A DNA stretch of 64,000 nt. Origin: Toxonevra muliebris. Lineage: Eukaryota; Arthropoda; Insecta; Diptera; Pallopteridae. The notes under the pieces were generated by a model. That model saw only the letters and a list, made by a program, of their open reading frames with translations. It did no database searches and was not told the DNA's origin. Location of the stretch: the NCBI GenBank assembly GCA_963691655.1, contig OY829328.1, forward strand, positions 34,987,890-35,051,889, written 5' to 3'. Positions 42,001 to 57,000 of the stretch are shown in pieces (within the stretch, counting starts at the first letter, position 1; every line of letters begins with the position of its first letter). Position numbers and translations under genes: made by a program.

Positions 42001-45000
42001 AAAAAAAAAAATAATAATAAAAACGGGTCTCTTTTTAGCTATTTACTTTTCCATGTAAACAGGCACACTACCTGTATTCGGACCTGGAAGGTTATCTATT
42101 TCTTTTTTTTTTGAAAATCTGATTTAAAATTTCGTATTTTTTTTAGACAAAAATGAGTATTTTTTTCAGACCGAAATTAGTATTTTTCCGACCGCAATTA
42201 GTTTATGCTAATTTTTTCATCGACAACAGAAAATGGTTTATTAAAAATAAGAAAATCGTTTTACTATAAAGAAAACATCTATTGAAGATATCAAGAACCA
42301 AATGAAAACAGACAGAGTCGCGGGTTATTGCAAATTAAGCTATATATAACTATAGAACTACATAACTGCAGTTTAAAGTTTATGCTCTAATGATAAACAG
42401 ATTTAAAAGAACAAACGAAGACAGAAAAAACAAAAACCATAATAATTCATAAATCTACTAATATTCCTCTAAATTATCAAGTTATTAATGACACAACTGA
42501 CACACTCACTGACAAGTGACTGCTATTTGAGATTCAAAAAGTGAAACTACTAATGACCGACGTGGCATTCAATGGTGGTTGTAGATAGTCGACACTTTAA
42601 GCTTTGATGGAATGCCCAAAGGTATACATTTCACTTTAATAGCAGTGTTTGTTTTATTAATTGAAATGTAATATTTTGGTTTGTGTGTTGGCAAGGTCAG
42701 TGGAAAATATGTATGCATAATGAATGAAATATGTACTCACCAAAACACGATTTTCAGTTTTATCCCCTTTTGTCTCCAATTTCACCATATATTTTACAAG
42801 AATTTTCGTATGACGCCCCAGTATAGACTTAACGCTTTCTGCAATGAAAAGAAAAAAATTGCATTAAAAATATTTTATCAAAATGGGAAAACCATAAAAA
42901 AAATGTAATTAAATGCAAATATATTGTATAAAAATTTATCACATACTCAAGAAAAAACGAATACTTAAGAAAAGCACCAAATGTAGATCAAAATCATTGA
43001 TCCATAAAGAAATTTAATTGTTAGTAGAGGTAGAGCGAGATGGATTAAGAAAGCGCAAAAGAGACAAATAGAAAAATCTCAGCGCTGACCAACATCATTT
43101 TAAATATAAATTAATGACATCCGTTCTATTATTTTTCATTTCTTTATTTTCCTTTCTTGGGATTGTTTGTTGACTGACGCTATTATATACAAATTGTATG
43201 TATGCAATAAAAATCAAAATTCTTCTGTAAACATATTCACAATTATTACTAAGATTATGTATATTATTTGATGATTCTGCTTATTAAATAGTATAAGCAA
43301 AACACGTACTATTTCATTGGGTAGTAAGTAAGTGAGTAGTTCATATACGTAAATATATTGTATACAAGATGTTTGTGGATTTATTGTAGGTAATAAAAAA
43401 AAGAAGGAATATCCATAAATTTTATTTTCTGCGGCGAATTTTAGCACTAAATCTTGTAAATATACTGCGCGAGGGATCAGCAGATTTTCATAGAAATATG
43501 CACACATACAGTGAATGAGTACATAAAGTTGTGGACAAAAGTGTAAAAACACTTTCGATTAAAATAAACGATAACCTAGTAGTGATTTAATTAAATACAT
43601 ACAATAACTGCATAAAAAAATTATAAACTAACTAAGCAACAACAAATGATCCCAAATTAGAAAAGACAAGGGAGTTGATGCAAGAGTGGATTAAACACTT
43701 AGGTCCATCATTATAGTCGAAAATAAAGTGTAATTTAGTTAAACCACACTTTAATGCCACTCATTTACGGCAATATCGTCAATTGGCCGCAAAATGTAAA
43801 AATTAAAACCGCAAACTATCAATAATTGGTGTTGAGAGATGCTTTAATAATGTGAGCGAATAACCTTTATGAAGTTTTGTAATTTCATTTACGTTTCTAC
43901 GAGATTCGACGCCAGTACATAAAGCCCAAACAAACTAAAAATGTTTGATTTAGAACATATTCCGTCACAAGGGACCTCCATATTAGCCTGATTTGAACTC
44001 GCTAAATTTCTGCGAATAGGGAATTTTGCAGGTGAAATTCTGTGCTAAAAAACATAACTGCATTAACGAGCTAAAACGCGTTCTTGATAAGGCAACGGGA
44101 CGTCTTTCGCCTGAAACATTTACTTAGAGACTTCGTCTTGTAGTAATAGTTAAAGGTGGTCTAGAATATGATAAAACAAATCTATATATAGCATTTAAGA
44201 GTATTTTGTTACTGTTGTATCACAAGTTTAAAAATTATAGCACTTAAATATTAGTATTGTTTAAATTGTTTGAACACATTTCACCACAATTGCAAAGTAT
44301 ATAATCAAAAATATTGCATGCCACATGTGCTGGTTGCCGTTGACAGACTTTTGTATACAGCTGTATAATCCATGTATTATGTCATACTGTCACCGTCTTT
44401 TTCCCCCCTCTCTTTGAGTTTTTGTGTCGTTTTATGTCAGACAAAGTGTGTTTGGGCAATTTTTTGTTGAAAGTTTATGACTATGTGTCTGAGAATTTTT
44501 GCACAAATTGAAATGAGATGTCAAAATCCTTGCAAGTGACAGCATTAAAATGACAGTGATAATGTATAAAAAAAAGAAAGAAATTATATACAATAATCAT
44601 TTAAAAAAAGGTTCAATGATTCAATGATGAAGTTATGTGGCAGCCAAAACAAAAAAGCATTATTTACTTGTAGGCACTTTGAGAAGAAATATAAAAGATT
44701 TCTTCTTTTAATCAAAAAGTAATATACACAACACAAGGTGCATTCACTTTTTTTCTTTTTTTTTACTACATAATGTAAATATTTTCCGGAAACAAAAAAG
44801 AAAAAAAATAAAACAAGCCAGATGATTGGCATTATTTATGATGATATACTAATAAAACATAAACAAACCAAACAATAGAAAGTCCAAAAATAAAATTAAT
44901 TTTTAATTATGTGCGTGCAAGAAGAGAGGCGTGGTACAAATGCTCTGTATCTATCTACACATCTACACAGACAAAATAATCAATCAAGTAGATAAAACGG

Positions 45001-48000
45001 AAATAATTTTGTTGTATGTGGCTATCTTTTTTTCAAAATATTTTGTTGATTTGTATATTACAAATAACTAAATAATTAGTTAAATTTAAGCATGAATAGC
45101 AAGATTAATTATCTATGCACTAATCAACGATATATAATAAATTATAGTTACAAATATGAATTTGAATGGAAAACAAAGAAGATTTACTGAATGATAAAGA
45201 ACTGATAATGAAATAATGAAAAACGCTTAAGAGTGATATAAATTCAATTCAATTTTTATTTAAATAAGCGTTGTCGAAATTTACTTTAGGTGACATAAAA
45301 CAAATTTAACATCAATAAAAATAGCACTTCATTCTGATATAACTGAAGGACTTTTATAAAAGCAAGCAGTAACGTATTCAGGATGGGGGAAACCATATAG
45401 ATGACTCCTAATCGAACTACCCGAGCATACAATTGATTACGACTTTAGCATTTTTTATTAAAATTTAAGGGGTTAAAGCTACTAGAGTTCGCCTGACAGC
45501 AGGTTTATTTCTTCACGTCTCGTGAATATTCCTTTTCTTCGAAACGAAAGTCTAGCGCCACCACTGCCATAGCTTCAAAAATGTAAACATATGGTCTAGT
45601 ACTGTTTATTGTCTAACTTTATTGTTTCTTTTCTTAGTGTTTGTATTTAACAAATTGATTTTTAACATACTTTTGGCACGCACGTCTATAATATTGTATA
45701 TATGGACATTCTCAAGTTCCGAAATCATGTTGTTGAAAAAAATTTAAAAGAAACTGTTTATGAATCGCTTAAGTCTAATTTCCGCTTCCTATTTTTGTTG
45801 ATAGTTATTGAAGCTGTTGATATAAAAGAAATAATATTTACCTATTTTAATATATTAATGAAAATAGTTATTTAAATATTTTAAAACCTGGTTAAATAAG
45901 AAATGAAATCAACTGCATAAAAATTAACGCTGAGGTTATACCTTCTGTTTGCTTTTGACCCATATACTTCAATCAATATCATGAACAAAAATAATATATA
46001 TGTATGTGTAATAAACCTAGAGTGAACTTTATTGCAATCAGCAATAACTGAACAACACCACCACACCCCATATTTGTTCTTTGTTTTACTTTTACCCTTT
46101 ATTACAGATTGTACACGAGTTAGGTAAGGGAATAATAAACCAAACAGGAGTGCAAACATAATAACTACATATGTACAATGTGCATATACACACATACAAC
46201 CCAAATGCAACTGATTTTGGAAACAACAAAACTACAGTACAGCAAAACGAACAAGTACATATACCACCTTGATCAAAAAGTTCCCGGAATAACCACCGTG
46301 TGGCGCTCCCATCGTTCCGATTTTAGTTCTGTTTTTTTGTTAACAGTTTTTTTGTTTTTTGTTTTGTCTTTCAGTCGATGGGGATTACTTTGAAGGGGAC
46401 AATATAGATTTAGATGAATAAACTTGTATTTTTAATTTTCTGAAAAAATTCCGGGAACTTTTTGATCTTTGAATATAAAAAATAATTTAGAAACAACAGC
46501 GTATGTTTTTCACAAATGAAATGCGAAAAGTAAAGAATGATAATACTATATATTAACTATATCTATGCTTCGTGTGTAAAGTTCCATGCTTAAGCCCCAG
46601 ATCAGACAAAAAAAGGAAATAAATAATTTTCTATTGTATCGAACGGAAAACTATCAAACATATTAGGGTGATTCTCTAATGCTTGGTTTTCACTATGACA
46701 TATTTGCCATCAAAGAGAGAAAAAGAGAGAATTTCTTATATGAAATTTGCCAACATGCTGTCAAATTTGATTGAATTTCTAGTATATGCCATTGCACGAT
46801 AGCACAAATAGTAAAACTTTCCAATCCGTACAACGAAACAAAAACAAAATATACGTCAATCCATTCTGCAACACTTAAAAACTTTTCCTACAACGTTACC
46901 CATGTATATGTTCAATGCAATGAAGTGTAGTATATTAAATGCAACTCTGTGCCTCTCTCTCACCCTCTGTGTCTTAAATTCAATAATTTTTAAGCGGTTG
47001 ATTGTAGAGTTTTGATTTTTTTATTTAATTGATAATATTTTACAAATTACAGAAAAATATAACTGTTATAGTTCTAACAACTATTTATGAACTCGTGGAC
47101 CTTTTTTGGTAAGCCTTCCATTACAGATTTGGAAGTTGTTTCAGACACCCTTTTGGAACAGTTTGCCCATCTCCTTTTAAAATCTTCGATATTTTGGGAC
47201 ACCTTTTTTGTGCTCTTTATGTTTCTTTTCACAAGAGCCCAATATCTCTCCACTGGTCTTAGCTCCGGACAATTTGGAGGATTGACCTATCTTGGTACAA
47301 AAACTATGTTATTACTTTGGCACCACTCCAGAGCTTTCTTGTCGTAGTGACATGTGGACAGATTGTGCTCTCTTATGAAAGGAAGAAGTCGTTTTTCAAA
47401 CATTTTTTGATGTATATTTCGGTACAGAGCCCATTGTAACAAATGACTTACCTCTTTTGTCGCAACTGCATATAGCTTCTAAATTGTTCTTCGACATTTC
47501 CTCGAGCATCAGCAACATACAAATTTTGACCCGGAAGCTGCGTAAAATCTGCCAGTACATACGTTTCGTCGTCCATTATACAACATGAATATTTTTGTAT
47601 GGAGTTCGATTTTAATTTCTGAGCCATAATTTCGGCATCTATATTTTTTGCAGCATTCCTGTCTGGAACTTTTTGGACTTTGCATGTTTTCAAACCTGCA
47701 TTGGCTTTAATTTTCCGCACCTAATAGTCAGAGCACTGGGCTAACTGGGCATTAAAAATAACAACTGACATATTTTTCAAAGATAACTAGATCAAAGAGA
47801 TTTTTAAATTTTACACCCAAAAAAAAATATTAGGTAAAACGTGTGTTAAGATTTTTTCAATCTCATTCCTTATTTTTTTTTTCCTTCAACTAAGCCATTT
47901 TTTCGAACAAAACTGGTTGACTCTTGGTTTGGTAGCAAGTGACAAGCAAAAACGGTGTAGTTCATGGTTCGGTTCGAGTAGCTCAAATTGTGGATGGCTT

Positions 48001-51000
48001 GGTTCAAAAACGGTTTACATCCCTGGTTATTTTTACTTATATTTAACAATTATATAAATTTTCCGCAGAGATATGCGACTTGATGCTGTCAATCCGTGTA
48101 TATCCAGAGCAATACCAACCTAAATATATTTATGCGATAAGGTATTAAAATAATAAAACCTGCCAGTCATAACAAATTTAGTTAGAATAACTTCTTTTTC
48201 TTAGTTACAATAATATGAAAGGAAATTAACCTAAAAAGTAACAACAATTTTACAATAGCAAAATATTATAAGTATATATAGCAATTGTAAAAGATTAAAT
48301 AAATATGTATACACAATGACCTATATTTATACGACGAATGAATACCACCCACAAACTTATACCAACTCCTATATAAAAAAACTAGAAAAAATAGTAGAGA
48401 TTACTTAAGTTCAAAGAATGAAAAAGTGTGGTGTTACTGCTCTTTCTGCATGGTATTAGTCTAAGCCAACAGCTTTATATCCTCGGATATTTTTGGTATA
48501 CATACACCAGCAAATAGTTGTGTACATGACAATAGTATTAAACAACATAAAACATGATGTCAAAAGTGTCCTGTGTCAACAGGAATTTGAAAATGTAACG
48601 GATGGAAATGTCATACATACATATGTATGAATAGTCGTCTATATTAGACTACAGTCATACATATTGATCATACAAAAATAAAAAAGAACGAAAAGGAAAT
48701 TTGTTTACATATATTTTTAATAGATAAAGAAAATTCTAATAGCAAAAATTCTATTTTCTATTTTGCTGTTTTTTTTTTTTTATAAAGTACGTACATATGT
48801 ATGTATTTATGTAAGTGTAAAATTATAGTTGAATAGAATTTTGTTAATACTTAGATAAAAAATACTATTCTTGAGCGACCTAGTTTAATTTTTTACATTA
48901 TTTTGTCGTCGCTTTTTTGTATGGAAAGGATTAAGTTCAACAAAAATATTCTCACTCGTATGCTGTAAATTTTGTTGTGTAAAGAAGACTTATGTGACAA
49001 ATCTGTACGTAAAGCAACGACGAGCAAATTTGTATTAATATGGATAAAAAGTAAAACATATAACGAGAAAATATAAACACAGTAGAGCCTCAAAAATGTA
49101 TACAGACAAGCTTTCAAAACTCTCTTTCAATCGGAATTTAAAGAGAAACTTTCAAAACTATTCATTCACACTTTAAGTGTGAATCAAAAAACAAACAAAA
49201 ATAAATCTTTTTAAAAATCGTGTAAAGTGCGATTTCTATCATTGGAGCACAACACGCGACTTTCGTAAAATTAATCCAACTTAAACCTTAAACTATATCT
49301 TTGGTAGAATTTAAACATCTTTAATCGGTCTGCGACCACCGAAAAGTACCTATCTTTTCCATTATTATCCATTATTTTTATGAAATTAAGTTCTGAAGAA
49401 AAGACATTACTTAAATTTTTATGCAAGATAAAAAAAGGGAAATAGGGCTTGTATAGGATTTTTTTTTTTTTTTGAATAAGAAGAAAAAATCAAATTTTTT
49501 ATTCTTTTGCGGAATTTTACAGGAAGGTTTGTTAGAGAGAAAAGTTGAGATTAAAATTTTTAATTCAGAGCGACGATTTTTTGGTCCGACTGGAAAGTTC
49601 TTTTTAGAAAAACAGTCAACGTTCGATAACGTGAACAAATTTTTTTCCCATTAATTATTCTAAAACATAAACAAAGTCTGAAAGCTCAAAAAACGTCAAA
49701 AAAATTTCTTAGAAATTGTGTATCAATTTTGACGATTTGAGTAATGTTTACTTTATTTAGGAAATAATTTTTTTACTTTTATATTTTTATTTAAGTAATT
49801 GTCAATTTCAAGTGAATTTTTATGAATTTTTGCGAATTTCTTAATTTGAGTTATTTTACCAATAATTTTACAGTATAGGGTATATTTTTTATTTTAAAAA
49901 AGTTTCCTTTTGTGGTATGATTATAAAGTTTTGATTATTTTTTTCAAAAACCGCAAACGTGAACACCTTTAGATTTTATTAGTTCACGGTGTCGAGAGTT
50001 TGTTGTATTGTTTTTTAGGAATTTGTGGTTTCTTCAAGTTTGAAAAGGAAAATATCTTGCAAAAACCAATTTTAGTTTGCTTTATTTAAAACAATGACAA
50101 AGAAATGCATCAAACGTAGTCCTGATTTTAGAATGAATATACTTTATTTATTTACCATATATTCATTGTATTTATCGAATACATACTGTACTATACCTAT
50201 ACAAAAATTCTACTGAGCTGTGCAATGAACTGTACATTTTTGTGTGACCAACAACAAACAAAAAACACAGCCAGCAACGACCCACAAAACCTATTATATC
50301 TACGAGTTATTCTATTAACTGAATGGCGATTGTATGCGATGAAAAATGTAGGTATTCAAAGTTTCTACCGGTAAATGAGGAGAAAACTAGGTACTTTATT
50401 CTTTCTCTGTGTGTGTGTTTTAAAAACCATAACAACAAAAATTGTTTAACGTTTGTGGGTTAAAGTTAAACTTTTTCCAGGTAACTACTTAACAATAATA
50501 TTTATGCAATGATACGGAGCATTTGTATTTGAGAATAATGAATACCTGTTCACTTCGGTAGCATTTGTTTACATAGGTCATTGAATATATTCATTCATTC
50601 AACTACACTTATCTTTCAGTATCTACTACAATGTTATTTCAATTACAAGTGAATTTTTTTTATGAATTTATATGAACAGATAAAAAACGAACAGCTACAA
50701 TTACGGACAAAGAAATAACAATGATAAAAACAAAATTTTTCATAACACGTAAAGAATATTTTTTTAGTAAGACATAGTATTTTTATTACAGAGGATAGAG
50801 CGAAATTTTTTTTCTTTGCAATTCCCCGGGAAATTTAGCATTTCATATTATTAATAACACTGTACAAACAATTTTTGGAAAATTGTTGCAGCATGAATAA
50901 AAACAAGTGGGTGTGAAAGAGGGTCATATACTGACCAACTTTCTCCACTAGAGTCATATTCTAGGGGGTCTACAAAATTTTTTAAATGCGATTCATTTTA

Positions 51001-54000
51001 TTTAGAAGCTACCTTGGCTATATGCTCGGTATAAAAATTTACCTTTTCAGAGTGCTATTTCTTTGACCGTAGCTGTACTTCACCATGTTATGATACATAC
51101 AAACAAATAAACAACGCATCTCATATTCATCACAAGTACCTATTAACATTTATACGAGTCGAATGCGAGTGGTAGATGTTAATGACTCACACATATTCGC
51201 ATTAAAGTCTCACATTATTTTATTTTCTGGATGATACATGAATCGCTGCCTTAATTTTACAAACAAATACAGAAACAAATTCGGTGTGCGGCATAATTTT
51301 AACCTCGAATTATTTGTTATAATTTGAAATAAAACTTTTTATTGAAGCGTTTTCGAGTGAAATGAATTGCTCATGCTTATATATTCGTAATTGTAATCGG
51401 TTATTTTAGAGCAATTTAACGTATTCGTGGTTATGATTAAATAACTTGAGGTTAAGGTTAAGATTTTTTAAGAAATTGACTTAATTGGTTGAAAGTTTTA
51501 ACATTATTTCAAATATGTACACTGAACTTATATAAATAATTGGGATAAATGTATTTATAATAAAAATAAATAAATAAATTAAATTACTATGTGATACTAG
51601 TCGCCTTAAATTTGATCATTGAATAACGAATAAATCATAATATCTGTGGTATAGAGAGTTTGTAAACTTTGCATGGAAAAATTATAGAGACCACAGTAAT
51701 ATTTCAAAGGATTCTACATTTAGATCAAAAACCATTCATGAAATTATATGCATATAACTCAAATATATCTATGGCAAAAATGAAAAACATCATAACTCGA
51801 CATAAAATGGACAATATTTTATCATATATTTTCGATTATAAATATTAAACTGGTGCGAATTTTTAAATAATTTTTAGAATCATATATCTTTTCAAGAATG
51901 TTCTTTTACCATAGATATATGATACAACATTTTTCATCTTGAATCGGTTTAGGCTCTTTCACTTTTATAGTTATAAAAAAAAATTTAAAATCCAGAAATA
52001 TTACTAGGAAAGATATCCACAAACTAAACGATAAGTTATGGAAAATTTCTATGTACATGTATAATCTATATATATAAAATAGAGCGCTGTTAAATGTTTA
52101 GTCCTAAAATAGGTTTCTATATTTCGAAATGCTTAAACAAAAAGCGGTACATTAAAATTATGTATGGAAAGATACAGATATAGATCTTATCGTTTGCTAA
52201 AATAAAAATTCGTTCCCCTTACATTTGTTATTATAAATATATTTGTTTTTCCTAAAATCAAACCCAAAGTTTTTCTTTATTTCGCTCCCTGCGATTTCCA
52301 CTACACAAACACAAAACCGAGAGAGCCCGCGAAGCTAGTTTTCTATACTTTTTTATAGTTTATGTTCATAGCTCCGTTTATGTTCATCGGTCTCGGTTTA
52401 AAGCTGTACCATTAAAGTATTTTCATAAGGTATCTACAGATCCACATGTGAAAAAACGAAAATTTGTAACAATTTTTTTTTAAGGTATTTTATTACCAGG
52501 GAGTGGGAAAAAAGGCAAAATAAAATTTATAATTTATAGTATTCAACTATTTTTCAAACCATTTTTTATTTCTATTTTTTTCTTTCTCATAAGCGACATA
52601 GTCAGATAAACGAAAAACCGAAATTTGAAATTTCAAAATCAATGCTAACTATAGATAGGAAATTTATATGTTGCCCCTTTTTTCCGCTTCCTGTTTATTT
52701 ATTTATTAAAAAGACGGCTTTCAAGAATACAAAATTTTTGTTTGTTTTAGTTTTACATTTAAATTATAGACGGCACCAAAGTTGAGTGTAGATAAAACTT
52801 TCTCACAGGAATCAATCACCGTAAAAGAAAAAAAAAATTTACTGACTTTTGAAAAAAAAAAATTAAAAGACACGCTCATTTTTCGTATAATTTTTCTTGG
52901 GGAAATTTTTCTTTTGAGATTTTTTGGAATAAATGTGTTGGATTTGGGTGTAAAATACATTAACAAACACAACGCACCACGTTTTATAAAAATCGGCCCA
53001 GTCAATCTGGATATTAACTATCGATCATGCAAAAAAGTGAGTTTTGAGAAAAACGCGTATAATTTAAATGAAAAATTGAAAAAAAAAAATTTATATTCTT
53101 AAAATCCTAAGTGACCTAACAAAATAAAAAACTTACTTTAGGCCCTTATTATAATTCGTTAATTCCTTAGTTTTCAGAATTTCGACCTAAAATTGTTCAG
53201 GTCTATTGATTTATGAAAAAAAGAATCGATTTAAGCTTTATCGACTTATGTATAAACAAAGAAAAATTATCGATAATTTTTACGCAAAAGAAACAACGAA
53301 TTATTTTCGATGAAGAGGTGCTTTCATAGAAAGTAAGAAGTAAAGAAGAAACAATGTGTGCCGAATTTGTCAAACTGGTTTTTAACTTCTACTCTTATTG
53401 GTAAAAGGTAAAGTGGTAATAGTGTTAAAAGCGAGTAGTACATAGAAGCTAGTAGTGGCAGTATTTTAGTTTTATTTTAAATATCTTGCAACAAATGCGT
53501 TAAGAATTAACTCCATATACCCGTACGTATTGGATTCACACACGCACACATTTATGTGTATTCATGCGTTACGTTGTTTAAAGTGTAATTGATGTGCAGC
53601 TTACCACACAAGTTTAATGTTGAATGCTGTTGTCGTTGGTGTTGTCGTTGACGTCGTCGTAGTCGGTGACACAATTTCACTTTGTCATCTGGGGTTTTCA
53701 CTCGATTATACAAAAGAAAATAGTGTGCTGGGTTTGTTTGTTTGTTTTTTTTTGTTAAACCAACTTTTTCCTCTGTTCTCTTGAGTGATTTTACACAAAT
53801 GAGTGTAATTGAAACACATTTGTTTTTTTTTATGTTTTTGCAAAAGTGTTGCATGAATGCGTAACACGTTGCACGTTGTGGTGGTATAGTTTCATATTCA
53901 TATGTGGGTCTTTTGTGTAGTTATTCGCTTTTGCTCATTTACTATGACCGCATTTTTAATGCGACTGATAACATGTGGAATAATATACAAGAGCATGTGT

Positions 54001-57000
54001 GTGTGTGTGTGTTTGTTGTTTATAATTTGTACATTTTTGCAGAACTTGTTTTTGCTCAAACGGAAAAGGAAACCACAAGATTAATAAATAAATAAATAAA
54101 TAAAGAGAGAAAAAATAAAATAATTTTTCCAAAATAAAATTGAAATTCTAACTAAAACGAGCTTACGATTTTTTCTCTTGTATTCTTCATTCCTAGGAAA
54201 TTTAGGTAATTTCAGAAGCTAAACGTAATTATGGGATCGTTTTATTATTTACAAACACAAGCTCGATCTCATGGGCAACTCAATCTTATCTTGAAATATG
54301 ACATCTATTGTCAAAATATCTAGAAGATTTTTTTCGCGAATCGTGTGTGCAAAGCCGTTAGCTTTAAAATAAGCAGCTTATTGTAGAAAACAAAGTATAA
54401 GAACAACAACAACATGTTTTGTCCCAGTTAACACTTTTGTTAGCAGTTTATTTTAAACGTATTTGGAATTTTATATTCAATTGCAAAGCAAATCACTATT
54501 TTATCGATTGAATAAATTGTGGAAAGAAACAAATTAAAGCTAAACGGAATTTGGTTAGAGCGAATTTAAAATATCACTACATTACAGATCGGTACAGTTA
54601 AACACAGTGAAATGGAGCACTGGAATTAATAGGGTTGAGCATGAAGACTTTCTTATTACACAGTGCATGGACTTTTGTGTTTCAGTCTATATCAGGTTAG
54701 TTTCGCTCACACCTTTCTAGGACAGTCCTTTTCGAACCAAGCATGGAGATTCATGAATCCTTGCAAGAAAATTTTCAAATTTTTTTCTTTTTTTTTTTTT
54801 GAAATCGCTACACAAAGAAGGGACCCTGTTCTGTTGAATATTTTTTGGAATCATACGATTATAAGCAAACATAAGACTTGATAAATTGAAGCTACATAAT
54901 ATCGATTTCAAATCAAAGTGTAGCTAAAATGTCGTGAAAAAACGAGAACACAAATTTTTGCTACTTGTTCGATTTCAGTTTGTTGTTGTTTTTTTTTAGT
55001 TATACTTACTTTTTTCCAAGTCAAACATGTAATTTACACTCAATTGAATTTTGTTATTGTTAGAATGTGTTTTTGTGCCAATTTCTTTTTGGATTAACTA
55101 GGTTAAATCAAAACAAATCGAAAATGTTGCGTAGAAAAATGCGTTAAAACGTGAAGTTGTCTGCTGGTGGTGAAATGTTTACTTTGAATTTGTGCCAATG
55201 TATGAGAGTGTGGAAATTTCTGCACTTTGTTTATGTTAATACAAATGAAAATGTTGCTTTAAAAATATTTTCAAATTGTTAATTGGTTTTAATTATTTGC
55301 ATTTGCTGCTTAGCCAAAATCAAAGCTCATATATATAACACAAACAACTTAATAACTGAATACTTTGTTATTGGCCAAGAGCTGTCGTCGTTGATTTACT
55401 ATTATATGTTTTTTGTTGTGTTGAATTTTTCAATTGTTTTTTGTTTTTTATTTTGTTTTCACTTTGAAGAAAACAAATTTGCATTTTTACTGCTCTTTTT
55501 TTATTTGTTTTTTGTATTATGAGAATTTTCTCAGTCATTAAGACAGATTAAAACTTGTTTGATTATTTACTTTGTGGTTAGCTAGGGTCATCTAGTGTGA
55601 TTAGTTATTAATTGCCTTTAACTCCAGCTCAAAAACAAAGAAGCTGCTTTGGAGTATGCATGAGAATTAGTTAGTTTAGGTATAGCTCAAAATCTTTCGA
55701 GCTAGATTTCTTTACGGATATATAAAATAAAAACCGACAACCAAATTTTAATATACAGTGGTGAAGTCAAAATTTCTTAAATTCATTTTTAGTTTTAAAT
55801 ATTTTATTGGAAGTTATACTACTATAATAAACTAAGTAAACGCAGATTTCAAATCTCTTTCACAAGATTTTTCCATCAAGACGTCAAAAACTTATACGTT
55901 AAAACTTTCGCATTTAATTATAAAACCAAAAGCCCAAAATATAACGAAATGTTTAGTTTTGCATATGTGTTATTAATCATAATAAAAATGGAATCTTACA
56001 ATATTCTCTGTTGTACTTACATATAATTATCGCTTGTTGATCTTTTTCTTATAAATTGAAAACAATAGCATAAGTTCTGCTAAATGTATGTATATACATA
56101 TATATTTAATAAGTTTTTTTTATTACTTACTGCTTCTTGGAATTGAAAATCTGCGATATTTTATTAAGAAATGGTTGTAAAATTTTATAATCAGTATTAT
56201 AACTGCGGTAAAAAGGAATAACAGCTAAAATTTATTTTCTTGTCGGCCGAGTTGAAAAGATTTTAATAGAAATATTACAGAAACTATAGCACTGTTTCCA
56301 AAAACTCTGTGCTCAAATCAAAACCATACTTGAAATAATATATAACTCCAAAAATTATTTAAAAATTCACACGAATTTAATATTTATGATCTAAAATACA
56401 TAGTAAAATATTTTCCATCCTTAGTCGAGTTAAAGTGCGGATACACGAAAGTGCATTTCAGGCAAATTTAACATTTCGTTGAAATGCATCTGACAGGCAG
56501 AATTTCATTTAGGGTACCCAGACGTACTGAATTGATCAGTACATGTCCAGATTTTTTTTTAAAAATACTGATTTTTTGAAATCTCGAAATTAGTACGAAA
56601 ATGTACTGATTTTTGTATTTTGTACTGATTTTTTCAAAATATATTTTTGTGCTTAACCTTAATGGCCTTAAAATCGTTTTTGCAGATATTCTCATCCTGT
56701 TTGTCTTTATCTGATTGTTCACAAAATAAAATACATACGCTTTGCTGCTATCGAGGGAAGAAAAGCAAAATTTGCTGAAAAAGTCGGTTAACGTGAGTTT
56801 TTAAATGAGTGAAGGAAAGTTGATACTAATCGCCTACTGACGAAGAAAAAAATGTAAAGGGAACACACAAAATCCTAGAAAAATTTCAAGACGTTTATAT
56901 CACATTTAAATTATTGGGTAAAAAAAGCATTAATTTGTACTGATTTCCAACGTATAATGTACTGATTTCGTGCATCAAAAATCTGGCTACGCTAGGCTAA

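Noticed and set aside
52721..53102. Overlapping frames on both strands of about 100 codons
   Set aside because: Lys/Phe-rich AT composition in both directions, no motif and no splice context.
53552..53854. 100-codon minus-strand frame with [11 protein letters not shown]
   Set aside because: Arises from simple CAACGACAAC repeats. Kept only as a weak untranslated-exon candidate.
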